This document shows, one piece after another, positions 55,447 to 63,717 of a DNA stretch of 64,000 nucleotides. The DNA comes from Ch67 sp041395845 (lineage in GTDB: Bacteria; Pseudomonadota; Gammaproteobacteria; Pseudomonadales; Ketobacteraceae). A program made the translations under genes and the position numbers. The stretch lies in NCBI GenBank assembly GCA_041395845.1, contig JAWKZS010000018.1, positions 17,946 to 81,945 on the forward strand. The letters are read 5' to 3'. The first letter of the stretch is position 1; each line of letters begins with the position of its first letter. The notes under the pieces were generated by a model. The model had not been told where the DNA came from. It searched no databases and saw only the letters and a program-made list of their open reading frames with translations.

Positions 55447-55504
55447 AAACGCAAAAGCCCCGGATAAACCGGGGCTTTCTGCATTTGGCGGTGAGGGAGG
55501 GATT
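55447..55504. repeat. 58-bp direct repeat, tRNA-proximal copy
   Basis: Overlaps the true 3' end of tRNA-Ser and its terminator. The two copies have a period of 182 bp. The 124 bp between them (55323-55446) are GC-rich with short inverted repeats and no ORF of note. Confidence 0.95.
55452..55476 (-). terminator. tRNA-Ser terminator
   Basis: Hairpin AGCCCCGG / CCGGGGCT followed by TTTT on the minus strand, 10 bp beyond the tRNA 3' end. Confidence 0.85.
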
Positions 55505-55576
55505 CGAACCCTCGGTACGCTATTAACGTACACACACTTTCCAGGCGTGCTCCTTCAACCGCTCGGACACCTCACC
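55486..55576 (-). tRNA. tRNA-Ser(GGA)
   Basis: 91 nt including encoded CCA. The acceptor stem is GGTGAGG / CCTCACC with discriminator G. The anticodon loop is CTGGAAA, giving anticodon GGA. The T arm is GAGGG-TTCGAAT-CCCTC. The long variable arm expected of serine tRNA is formed by TACGTTAATAGCGTA. It is followed by a terminator and a repeat of its 3' end. Confidence 0.96.
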
Positions 55577-55632
55577 AAATTGAGGCGCGTAAGATATAGG
55601 GTTTGCTGCAAAATAGCAATGCTGAAAATCGA

Positions 55633-56193
55633 TCAATCCTGGAATTCGACACACAAATCAAGGTCCTGGAATTCCGGTTCTCGGCCTTCCGCTTCCGGGG
55701 TACCGATATAGAGGAAGCCGACAATCTGGTCTGCCGGGCCCAGGCCAAAGTACTCCCGTACCGCCGGCGCCGCCACCATGTCACCGGTCCGCCACATCAC
55801 GCCGAAGCCCAGCTCGACCGCGGCCAGCTGGATGTTCTGAGTCGCTGCCGCCACCGCCGCCATCTGCTCCCAATCCGGCACCTTGGGATTCGGGCGGACA
55901 TGGGCGATGGTGACAATGATCATGGGAGCCCGCAGCGGCATCTCGCGCCAGCGCGCCCGTTTGGCGGCGTCGGCCGCCGGATCACTGGCCAGCCCGGCCT
56001 GCTCGAAGGCAGCACCCAGGCGGTTCAGGGCTTCCCCGCTCATCACCACAAAGCGCCAGGGCTTCATCCGGCCATGATCAGGGGCCCGAACCGCACACTT
56101 GAGCAGGGTTTCCACCTGCTGCCGATCCGGGGCCGGATGACCGACACGGGGTTGGGAAACGCGGGACTGGATAGCGCTGATTACCTTGGACAT
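55633..56193 (-). CDS. Nitroreductase family protein (YdjA-like)
   Basis: 186 residues. FMN-binding segments are RVSQPRVGHPAP, the APDHGRMKPWRF region, and QNIQLAAVELGFGVMWRTGD. Short nitroreductases of the YdjA type are FMN enzymes acting with NAD(P)H on nitroaromatics or quinones; the physiological substrate is unknown. The gene is monocistronic. Confidence 0.9.
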   Translation of the reverse strand: MSKVISAIQSRVSQPRVGHPAPDRQQVETLLKCAVRAPDHGRMKPWRFVVMSGEALNRLGAAFEQAGLASDPAADAAKRARWREMPLRAPMIIVTIAHVRPNPKVPDWEQMAAVAAATQNIQLAAVELGFGVMWRTGDMVAAPAVREYFGLGPADQIVGFLYIGTPEAEGREPEFQDLDLCVEFQD

Positions 56194-56366
56194 GAACCAC
56201 CTGGAAGCGAATACGGGCCAGGGGCAGATGATAGCGGAAAGCCGACCGCACCCCTACCAGGAAAAATCCCCACCGACTTTATGCTCAAAATTTGACCTGC
56301 TTCTCACACACGGTCGCGATGCTTGCCGATACTTTAATCAATGACTCGGGGCCATGGATATCGGTA

Positions 56367-57089
56367 ATGAAAACGCATCAGCTCCACTCTTGGGATGTCA
56401 GCGTCGAACAGGCTCGCGCAATCCAGAAGAATCTGCGTGCCTGGATCGTCACCGAAGGACAGTCGTGCAGGAATCCTCGCCTGATGGCAAGGATCGAACT
56501 CGCTTGCGCCCGCAGCGGGCCAGAAGCCATTACGGTGCAGGCCTGTGTGTCGGTCAAAGCGCTGCCGAGCCTGCAGTTGCTCGAACGCAAGGTTGCTTTG
56601 CGCCACAGCAGTTTCCCTGATACCCCCGGCCTGGCAGCCTTCTGCAAGGCTCCCGCAATCGTCGCCGCACTGGAGAAGCTGGCCCGGGTGCCGGATTTCA
56701 TTGTCTGCGATGGCCGCGGGATTACCGGCGCGGACAGCTTTGGACTGGCATCACACATCGGGCTGATCACCAATCTGCCGACGATCGGTATCTGTGGCCC
56801 CAAGCCGCGCCAGCTTTCAGATGTACTCGGACCACAACGGGCCGCCTGGCTGCCGCTGCAGGAAAGCGTCCGTTACGCCGCCCTGGTGCGTGTGATCGAC
56901 GGCCTGGATCCACTGGTAGTGTCACCGGCCCACCGGATGGATCTGGAAACGGCCATCCAGCTTACCCTGGCAGCGATCCCTGCCACTACATCAGCACGGG
57001 AGTACCAGCAGCTTCTGTATCCCGAGGCCGGCATCCGCCCGCCAGCGCCGGTCAAACTACAGATGATCCAGGGCCGTCGGAAAGGCTGA
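56367..57089 (+). CDS. Endonuclease V-like protein lacking catalytic residues
   Basis: 240 residues from the ATG at 56367, where the family N-terminus begins (HQLHSWDVSVEQARAIQ). It aligns by eye along its length with endonuclease V (E. coli Nfi), for example PSLQLLERKVALR, VPDFIVCDGRGI and LPTIGIC. Of the three catalytic acids, only the Asp of CDGRGI (115, E. coli Asp110) is kept. The Asp35 position is Glu44 and the Glu89 position is Lys94 (FCKAP instead of FREYP). The PYIP DNA wedge reads PDTP (84-87). It probably no longer cleaves DNA next to deoxyinosine; it may bind nucleic acid. Confidence 0.75.
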   Translation: MKTHQLHSWDVSVEQARAIQKNLRAWIVTEGQSCRNPRLMARIELACARSGPEAITVQACVSVKALPSLQLLERKVALRHSSFPDTPGLAAFCKAPAIVAALEKLARVPDFIVCDGRGITGADSFGLASHIGLITNLPTIGICGPKPRQLSDVLGPQRAAWLPLQESVRYAALVRVIDGLDPLVVSPAHRMDLETAIQLTLAAIPATTSAREYQQLLYPEAGIRPPAPVKLQMIQGRRKG

Positions 57090-57240
57090 CAGCGCCGGAC
57101 TGACGTGCCCTGTTGTGAGGCGACAGTCTTAGGCATAAACTCTCGAATCTACTACAATTTTCGATAACGAACACAAATGGTTGCCGGGGCGGCTGCGAGC
57201 CTGGGTTGTCCCCCGTGTTTTCATGCCTGGAAGGAACTTC

Positions 57241-58641
57241 ATGGCTTTCAAGTTTGTTCTGGACTTTGCGCCACAACGCCCGGTCAACAAGGATCTGCCG
57301 CCGCACTACATCAGGTTGCTGGCGTATCTGGTCTCCGGTCTGATTCTCGCCGCTGCACTCTGGGCTGGCGATCTGCCGACCACACTGTGGTGGACCCCGC
57401 TGGCAGCGGCCGCCTATCCCCTGTTTACGCACCTGCTGACCCTCAACGCACGCAAGAACAATGCGGCGACGATCGATTCCATCACCGTGCTGCTCGACAC
57501 TCTCGTCTGCGGTGGCAGTTTTGTGGTGATGGGCTTCAATCCTGCCATCTGTCTGTTCCTGTTTCTGATTGTCAGCGCGGGCACGGTCAGTATCGGCGGT
57601 ATTTTCGGCTGGATTCTGTGTCTGTGCTCGCTCAGTCTCGGCACCATTGTCAGCCTGGTGGTACTCGGCCCACCGCCGCTGGCCTTCGCTCCCCCGACAC
57701 TGACCACCCTGAGCGTCGGGCTGTTGGGAACCACGCTGTATGTCAGCGTCCTCGGCTATTTCACGTTCCGTCAGACATCGACCCTCATTCGCATGCAGAA
57801 CGAGTTGAGTGAACGCCAGAAGGAAGCGGCCAATCTGTCCCGCAAACTGTCCAAGTATCTGCCGCCACAGGTGTGGGGATCGATTTTTTCAGGGCAGACT
57901 GACGTCAAGCTGCAGACACAGCGCAAAAAACTCACGGTGTTCTTCTCGGACATCAAGGGCTTTGCGGAAATTTCCGAAGAGCTGCAACCCGAAGCACTGA
58001 CCGACCTGCTCAACAGTTACTTCACGGAAATGTCGCGCATTGCGCTCAAATACGGCGGCACCATCGACAAGTTCGTCGGCGATGCGATCCTGATTTTCTT
58101 TGGCGATCCAGCTTCGCGCGGGCAAAAGCAGGACGCCATTGCCTGCGTCTCGATGGCGCTGGAAATGCGCAAGAAAATGAAGCTGCTGCGCCAGCAATGG
58201 AAAAAAGAAGGCATCAGCAAACCGCTGCAGGTGCGCATGGGCATCAACACCGGTTACTGTACCGTCGGCAACTTCGGCGCCGAGACCCGTATGGACTACA
58301 CCATCATCGGCCGCGAAGTGAACCTGGCCAGCCGACTGGAATCCGTGGCGCAGCCTGGCGAAATCCTGATTTCCGAATCCACCTACAATCTGGTGCGCGA
58401 TGTCATCATGTGTCGTGACCGTGGCCAGATCAATGTGAAAGGCTTCAGCAAAACGGTTCCCATCTTTGAAATCGTTGATCACCGCAAGGAGCTGGGTGCG
58501 ACCCAGAGTTTCCTCGAGTGCGAAATGGATGGTTTCACCCTGTTCGTGGACATCGACAAAATCCGCAACTACGACAAAGACAAGGTGGTGGAATCCCTCG
58601 AAGAAGCCGCCAAGCGCATCCGTGAAAAACTGATCATCTGA
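57241..58641 (+). CDS. Membrane adenylate cyclase, class III (CyaB-like)
   Basis: 466 residues from the ATG at 57241 (GGAAGGAACTTC before it). Five or six membrane helices (about 25-175, MASE2-like) precede a short helical linker and the cyclase domain. Metal-binding Asp residues are in FFSDIKGF and FVGDAILIFFG. The adenine-selecting pair is the Lys of TIDKF and the Asp of RMDYT. The transition-state Asn and Arg are in VNLASRLE. All are present, so it should make cAMP. Size and layout match CyaB of Pseudomonas. The AbgT transporter gene starts within its stop codon. Confidence 0.9.
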   Translation: MAFKFVLDFAPQRPVNKDLPPHYIRLLAYLVSGLILAAALWAGDLPTTLWWTPLAAAAYPLFTHLLTLNARKNNAATIDSITVLLDTLVCGGSFVVMGFNPAICLFLFLIVSAGTVSIGGIFGWILCLCSLSLGTIVSLVVLGPPPLAFAPPTLTTLSVGLLGTTLYVSVLGYFTFRQTSTLIRMQNELSERQKEAANLSRKLSKYLPPQVWGSIFSGQTDVKLQTQRKKLTVFFSDIKGFAEISEELQPEALTDLLNSYFTEMSRIALKYGGTIDKFVGDAILIFFGDPASRGQKQDAIACVSMALEMRKKMKLLRQQWKKEGISKPLQVRMGINTGYCTVGNFGAETRMDYTIIGREVNLASRLESVAQPGEILISESTYNLVRDVIMCRDRGQINVKGFSKTVPIFEIVDHRKELGATQSFLECEMDGFTLFVDIDKIRNYDKDKVVESLEEAAKRIREKLII

Positions 58642-60134
58642 TGACGGCTTCACCGCGCCAACAGGGATGGCTTTATCGCATCGAGCAGCTGGGTAACCGG
58701 TTGCCCCATCCCACTGTCCTGTTCGTCTGGTTCGCCCTGTCCATTCTGCTGCTGTCTGCGCTGCTCAGTTGGCTGGCGTTTTCGGCCCACCATCCGGTCA
58801 GCGGTGAACTGCTGCAGGTGCAGAATCTGTTGAGCCAGCACGGGCTGCAGCGGATTCTGCAAAACACCGTCACCAACTTCACCCAGTTTGCACCGGTTGG
58901 TACTGTGCTGGTGGCCATGCTCGGGTTGGGCATTGCTGAACGTTCCGGTTTGTTGGGCACTCTGCTGCAGCGTTGGGTGGGCAATCGCAGTGGCTTCTGG
59001 CTGACCGGTATCGTGGTCTTTGCCGGTGTGATGAGCAGCCTCGCTGCCGATGCCGGCTATGTAGTGCTGATTCCGCTGGCGGGACTGGTCTTTGCCAGTG
59101 CGGGCAAACATCCCCTGGCCGGTATGGCCGCTGCGTTTGCCGGCGTGTCCGGCGGCTTCAGCGCAAACCTGCTGGTGGGGCCCATCGATGTGATGCTGGC
59201 TGGCATAACCACCGAGGCCGTTCATCTGGTAGATGCACAGCGCGAGGTCAGCGTACTGGCGAATTACGCGTTTATCATCGTGTCCACCCTGCTGATTACT
59301 GTCGTGTGCACCGTCCTCACCGAACTCGTCACGCTGAAGCGTTTGCCGGCCTGGCATAACGATCCAGCGGAGCACACTGATGCGCTTTCACAGGAGCAAC
59401 GCAACGGCCTGCGCGTTGCTTTCACCATTCTGATGTTGATGATCGGCCTGATCCTGGCAGGTCTGCTGCCGGATAACGGAATCCTTCGTGATCCCGCCAC
59501 TGGCTCCATTACCCGCTCGCCCTTCATCAGCGGGATTGTGGTGCTGATCGCGCTGACCGCCGCTGCCTGTGGCATCGGATTCGGCTGGTGTACCGGGCGC
59601 TACCGGATACGTAACGCACTGGTGCAGGACATGGAAGACACTTTCGCCACCATGGCGGGCTATCTGGTGCTGATGTTTTTTGCCGCGCAGTTCGTCAGTT
59701 ATTTTGCCTGGTCGAACATCGGCCTGATTCTGGCAGTGAAAGGCGCCGCCTTCCTGCAGGCGCTGACCATTCCGCCAGTGCTGCTGTTGCTGGTGTTTAT
59801 CGCCATGACAGCCACCATCAATCTGCTGATAGGCAGTGCGTCGGCGAAATGGTCATTGCTGGCACCCGTCTTCGTACCCATGTTTCTGCTTGCAGGCATA
59901 GCGCCCGAAGCGGTGCAGGCTGCCTACCGGGTGGGTGACAGCAGTACCAACATTATCACGCCGCTGATGCCGTATTTCGGTGTGGTCGTCGCGTTCATGC
60001 AGCGCTACCAGAAAGATCTGGGCGTGGGCACCATCATTGCCCTGATGCTGCCCTACTCACTCACGCTACTGGCGTGCTGGAGTCTGCTGTTTGCATTGTG
60101 GTATGTCAGCGGAATGCCACTGGGCATGTATTGA
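58641..60134 (+). CDS. AbgT-family transporter
   Basis: 497 residues with many membrane helices. Family segments are GLGIAERSGLLGTLLQRWVG and AGVSGGFSANLLVGPIDVML, and NLLIGSASAKWSLLAPVFVP near the C-terminus. AbgT proteins carry p-aminobenzoyl-glutamate, and several export sulfonamides. Overlap TGATG with the cyclase gene gives translational coupling, an unusual pairing. Confidence 0.92.
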   Translation: MTASPRQQGWLYRIEQLGNRLPHPTVLFVWFALSILLLSALLSWLAFSAHHPVSGELLQVQNLLSQHGLQRILQNTVTNFTQFAPVGTVLVAMLGLGIAERSGLLGTLLQRWVGNRSGFWLTGIVVFAGVMSSLAADAGYVVLIPLAGLVFASAGKHPLAGMAAAFAGVSGGFSANLLVGPIDVMLAGITTEAVHLVDAQREVSVLANYAFIIVSTLLITVVCTVLTELVTLKRLPAWHNDPAEHTDALSQEQRNGLRVAFTILMLMIGLILAGLLPDNGILRDPATGSITRSPFISGIVVLIALTAAACGIGFGWCTGRYRIRNALVQDMEDTFATMAGYLVLMFFAAQFVSYFAWSNIGLILAVKGAAFLQALTIPPVLLLLVFIAMTATINLLIGSASAKWSLLAPVFVPMFLLAGIAPEAVQAAYRVGDSSTNIITPLMPYFGVVVAFMQRYQKDLGVGTIIALMLPYSLTLLACWSLLFALWYVSGMPLGMY

Positions 60135-60136
60135 GT

Positions 60137-61093
60137 TCACGCTGGCTGCGTCCGTGATGCCTGAAAGAACGAATAACACATCACGCCGACAATGATCAGC
60201 CCGATGCCGACAAAACTGGTCGCGCTGGGAATCGCAGCACCGATCAACAGTATCTCGCCAATCAGTGTAAACACCGCTTCGAAAGCCTGCGTCGCATCCA
60301 CCGCCGTGAGTTCGAAAGAATTGCGCGCCCGGTGCCGTGCCAGCAGAAACAGCGAATAGGCAATGATGCCTGAGAACAAGGCAATCACCGCCGTATTGAA
60401 ATACTGGGAATCTGTCGGTGGTGGCGGCGCTACCACCAGCAGTAGAACAACCCAGAACGGAATGGAACCCAGCGTCAGTACCAGAATCTTGCAGAAGCTG
60501 TTATCCAGTTCCGGGTGTTCGACATGGGGAATCAACGTTTTGAAGCGCTCGCCTTTACGCGCTTCCCACACCAGCTGATTGCCAACCGGATAGGCTGCCG
60601 CCGAAACAAGTGCCGGAATCGCCCCCAGCAACGCCATCGTCAGTGATGTCTCGCTGGCATGTTCGGCATTGATCAGCAACACGCCCACAAATACCAGCAG
60701 TGCAAACGCCAGCCCGCGCATCGGCACCTTGCGACCAAATCCCAACAGCACCAGCGGCGTGATCAGGATGGTGGATTGCCAGGTGGCGGCAATCACCCAA
60801 CTGGGCGCGTAGGCCGCACTGAAACAGATGGTGCTGTAGAAAATCCCCATGCCAATGCTGCCGGTAAGGGTCCAGAACAGCCAGTGCTGGCGATAGATCG
60901 ACACGGCCGCAACAATAAGACGATGGTGTCCGCTGAGGGTCAATCCCACCAGCAGAAACAGCAAAACAAAACCGTAGCGCAACACAGCCGACCACAACCA
61001 GTGACCACCATCCAGACTGATCACCCGGTTGAGCAGAAACGTCGTGCTGAAAAACAGTGCCGCCAGAATCCCGTACAACAGTGTACGCGTCAT
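60137..61093 (-). CDS. DMT-superfamily exporter (EmrE-like, PF13536 type)
   Basis: 318 residues with about ten membrane helices in two repeats: FFSTTFLLNRVISLDGGHWLW in the first and AFEAVFTLIGEILLIGAAIP in the second. I place it in the multidrug-resistance efflux branch of DMT transporters; the substrate is unknown. It converges with the AbgT gene with a 2-bp gap. Confidence 0.85.
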   Translation of the reverse strand: MTRTLLYGILAALFFSTTFLLNRVISLDGGHWLWSAVLRYGFVLLFLLVGLTLSGHHRLIVAAVSIYRQHWLFWTLTGSIGMGIFYSTICFSAAYAPSWVIAATWQSTILITPLVLLGFGRKVPMRGLAFALLVFVGVLLINAEHASETSLTMALLGAIPALVSAAAYPVGNQLVWEARKGERFKTLIPHVEHPELDNSFCKILVLTLGSIPFWVVLLLVVAPPPPTDSQYFNTAVIALFSGIIAYSLFLLARHRARNSFELTAVDATQAFEAVFTLIGEILLIGAAIPSATSFVGIGLIIVGVMCYSFFQASRTQPA

Positions 61094-61126
61094 GAAATGA
61101 ACACTCTGCGTGGAAGGATCGCTGGA

Positions 61127-61951
61127 TTACTGCCGTACCAGCCGCCAGTTGGGCGCGTGTTCCGCATCGGTTGAGCGCCACGGATTGATATCAATGCCAC
61201 CACGCCGCGTATAACGGGCATACACTGTCAGTCGATCCGGCTGACAACGCTGCAGAATATCGGTGAAGATCCGCTCCACGCACTGCTCATGAAATTCCTG
61301 GTTGGTCCGATAGGACACGACGTAATGCAGCAACGCCGCCCGATCGATGGGCTTGCCGCGGTATTGCACCATCACACTGGCCCAGTCCGGCTGCCCCGTC
61401 ACCGGGCAGTTGGACCGCAGCAGGTGACTGTGCAGGGTTTCACTCACCACACCCGCCGCCTCCTGCACACACAACAGTTCCGGCGCGACAGTGTAATGAC
61501 TGACGGTAATGTCCTCGTCATCAATACATTCCCCCGGTAACTCCGAGATATGGGTAAATGCCGTGCTGGCAAAATCCAGCACCTGCACGGTCACCTCGGC
61601 GCCCACTACCGCACTCACATCCTTGGCGATAGTGGATTCCACGGCCGTGGCCGAATCAAATACGGTCTGATTGAAGGAACCCAGATACAGCTTCAGCGAC
61701 TTGGACTCGACGATATTCGGTGAATGGGCTGGCACCCGCAATTCCAGCAATGCCACCCTGGGCTTGCCACCGGGCATCAACCACGACAATTCATAACTGT
61801 TCCAGACATCCTCACCCGCCCATGGCCATTGCGCGGCCACCTGAATCTCGGCACGGCCCGCCGCACGCGGAATCGGGTACAGCACCTGCGGTGCATAGTG
61901 TTCCGGATACTCGCTTTTCTGCCCCAGCGGGCCATGTTGCAGATCAGTCAT
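61127..61951 (-). CDS. queF: NADPH-dependent 7-cyano-7-deazaguanine reductase
   Basis: 274 residues, the long (E. coli-type) QueF. The start is ATG 61951 with CGGAG spaced 6 nt; an ATG one codon upstream is too close to it. The catalytic Cys is in SNCPVTGQPDW, with the Asp of QPDW, and the substrate-binding Glu in EFHEQCVERIF. The segment SPNIVESKSLKLYLGSFNQT matches the family motif. It makes the queuosine precursor preQ1. It begins 2 bp before the end of the ABC permease gene and is likely transcribed with it. Confidence 0.95.
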   Translation of the reverse strand: MTDLQHGPLGQKSEYPEHYAPQVLYPIPRAAGRAEIQVAAQWPWAGEDVWNSYELSWLMPGGKPRVALLELRVPAHSPNIVESKSLKLYLGSFNQTVFDSATAVESTIAKDVSAVVGAEVTVQVLDFASTAFTHISELPGECIDDEDITVSHYTVAPELLCVQEAAGVVSETLHSHLLRSNCPVTGQPDWASVMVQYRGKPIDRAALLHYVVSYRTNQEFHEQCVERIFTDILQRCQPDRLTVYARYTRRGGIDINPWRSTDAEHAPNWRLVRQ

Positions 61952-61953
61952 CA

Positions 61954-62727
61954 TCAACTCCGGATACCAATGCCCTTGTTCAGCAGCCAGTGTGCCCACG
62001 CATACATGATCACCACAAACAGGATGATCATGCCATAGGCCACCGCCAGACTGATGTCGGATATGCCCAGAATGCCAAAGCGGAATCCATTCACCATATA
62101 CACAATCGGATTGAAATGAGACACGGTTTCCCAGAACGGCGGCAACATGCTGATGGAATAGAACACGCCACCCAGATAGGTCAGCGGTGTCAGCACGAAG
62201 GTCGGCACAATGGAAATGTCATCGAACGAACCCGCATACATCGCATTGATAAAACCGCCGAGGGAAAACAGCGTCGCCGTAAGGATCACAATCGATACCG
62301 TCACCAGAATGTTATGCACCTGCAGATGGGTGAAAAACAGTGCCAGCAGCGTGACGATCAGACCGACGGCCAGCCCACGGGCAATACCACCGATGACAAA
62401 GCCCCAGATCACAATGTAATTCGGCAGCGGCGACACCAGCATTTCTTCCACGCTGCGCTGGAACTTGGTGCTGAAAAATGACGACACCACATTGGAATAG
62501 GAATTGGTGATCACCGACATCATGATCAAGCCGGGCACGATGTACTCCATATAGCTGAAGCCTTCCATCTCACCGATACGGCTGCCGATCAGCGTGCCAA
62601 AAATCACGAAGTACAGCGCCACAGTGATGGCCGGCGGCAGCAGGGTCTGGATCCAGATCCGCATGAAGCGGCGGATTTCCTTCACCACGATGGTTTCGAG
62701 TGCATTGTATTGTTGCTGAAAATTCAT
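61954..62727 (-). CDS. yadH: ABC-2 type permease (YadH-like)
   Basis: 257 residues with six membrane helices and the ABC-2 permease segment QRSVEEMLVSPLPNYIVIWG. It ends 2 bp before queF. Pairs with the ATP-binding protein 10 bp upstream to form a YadGH-type exporter of unknown substrate. Confidence 0.9.
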   Translation of the reverse strand: MNFQQQYNALETIVVKEIRRFMRIWIQTLLPPAITVALYFVIFGTLIGSRIGEMEGFSYMEYIVPGLIMMSVITNSYSNVVSSFFSTKFQRSVEEMLVSPLPNYIVIWGFVIGGIARGLAVGLIVTLLALFFTHLQVHNILVTVSIVILTATLFSLGGFINAMYAGSFDDISIVPTFVLTPLTYLGGVFYSISMLPPFWETVSHFNPIVYMVNGFRFGILGISDISLAVAYGMIILFVVIMYAWAHWLLNKGIGIRS

Positions 62728-62737
62728 GGCGTGATGC

Positions 62738-63658
62738 TCACTGGGATTTGCGTTCGACCAAAGACACGAACAACTCCTCCAGGCGGTTGGCCTTGTTGCG
62801 CATGCTCACCACCGGAATGTTGCGTTCGGACAGCGCGGCGAACGCCGCATTGAGGGATTCCTTTTTCGATACATCCAGCTCCAGGGTGTGACTGTCCACC
62901 AGACGCAGTGCAATACCGGGAATCTCCGGCAAGGCCGGCAGATCCACTCCCAGATCCAGCACGAAGGTTTCCTTGTCCAGTTTGGCCAGAAAACGCTTCA
63001 TGGAATTCTGTTCGATGATCTGGCCGTGGTCGATAATGGCGATACTGCGGCACAGCTGCTCGGCTTCTTCCAAATAGTGCGTGGTCAGAATGATGGTGGT
63101 GCCCTGCTGATTGAGCTGCTTCAGGAATTCCCACATGGAACGGCGCAGTTCGATATCCACGCCTGCGGTGGGCTCATCCAGTATCAGCAGTTTCGGTTCG
63201 TGCACCAGGGCGCGGGCGATCATCAGACGCCGTTTCATACCGCCTGACAGCATGCGCGAACGCTCTTCCCGCTTATCCCACAGGCCCAGCAGCTTCAGGT
63301 ATTTTTCTGCGCGCTCGTTGGCAGTCTTGCGATCAATCCCGAAATACCCGGCCTGGGTACGCAGGATGTCGATGACCTTTTCAAACTGGTTGAAATTGAA
63401 TTCCTGGGGCACGATGCCCAGCTGCATTTTGGCGGCGGTGAATTCGCGATCGATATCATGGCCGAAGACACTGACACTGCCACTGGTTTTGTTCACCAGC
63501 GAACTGATGATGCCGATGGTGGTGGATTTGCCGGCGCCATTGGGGCCGAGCAGTGCCATGAAATCGCCTTCCTGCACATCAAAGCTGATGCCTTTGAGGG
63601 CTTCGAATCCGGTACCGTAGGTTTTGCGCAGATCGCGCACGGACAATGCTGTTGTCAT
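62738..63658 (-). CDS. yadG: ABC transporter ATP-binding protein (YadG-like)
   Basis: 306 residues. Walker A is GPNGAGKST, the signature is LSGGMKRRLMIARAL, Walker B is LLILDEPTAGVD, and the switch His is in TTHYLEEAEQL. The C-terminal ~80 residues are the accessory domain usual in ABC-2 exporters. Partner of the permease. Confidence 0.93.
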   Translation of the reverse strand: MTTALSVRDLRKTYGTGFEALKGISFDVQEGDFMALLGPNGAGKSTTIGIISSLVNKTSGSVSVFGHDIDREFTAAKMQLGIVPQEFNFNQFEKVIDILRTQAGYFGIDRKTANERAEKYLKLLGLWDKREERSRMLSGGMKRRLMIARALVHEPKLLILDEPTAGVDIELRRSMWEFLKQLNQQGTTIILTTHYLEEAEQLCRSIAIIDHGQIIEQNSMKRFLAKLDKETFVLDLGVDLPALPEIPGIALRLVDSHTLELDVSKKESLNAAFAALSERNIPVVSMRNKANRLEELFVSLVERKSQ

Positions 63659-63717
63659 GGTATTACCCAGGCTGCGAGGATCGGCGCATTATACGGGAAT
63701 GCTACCGCCACGCCACG

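Noticed and set aside
55265..55504. 58-bp direct repeats at a tRNA as attL/attR of an integrated element
   Set aside because: Only 124 bp lie between the copies, there is no integrase or cargo, and the 19-nt tRNA end plus terminator fits an rtT-like repeat better.
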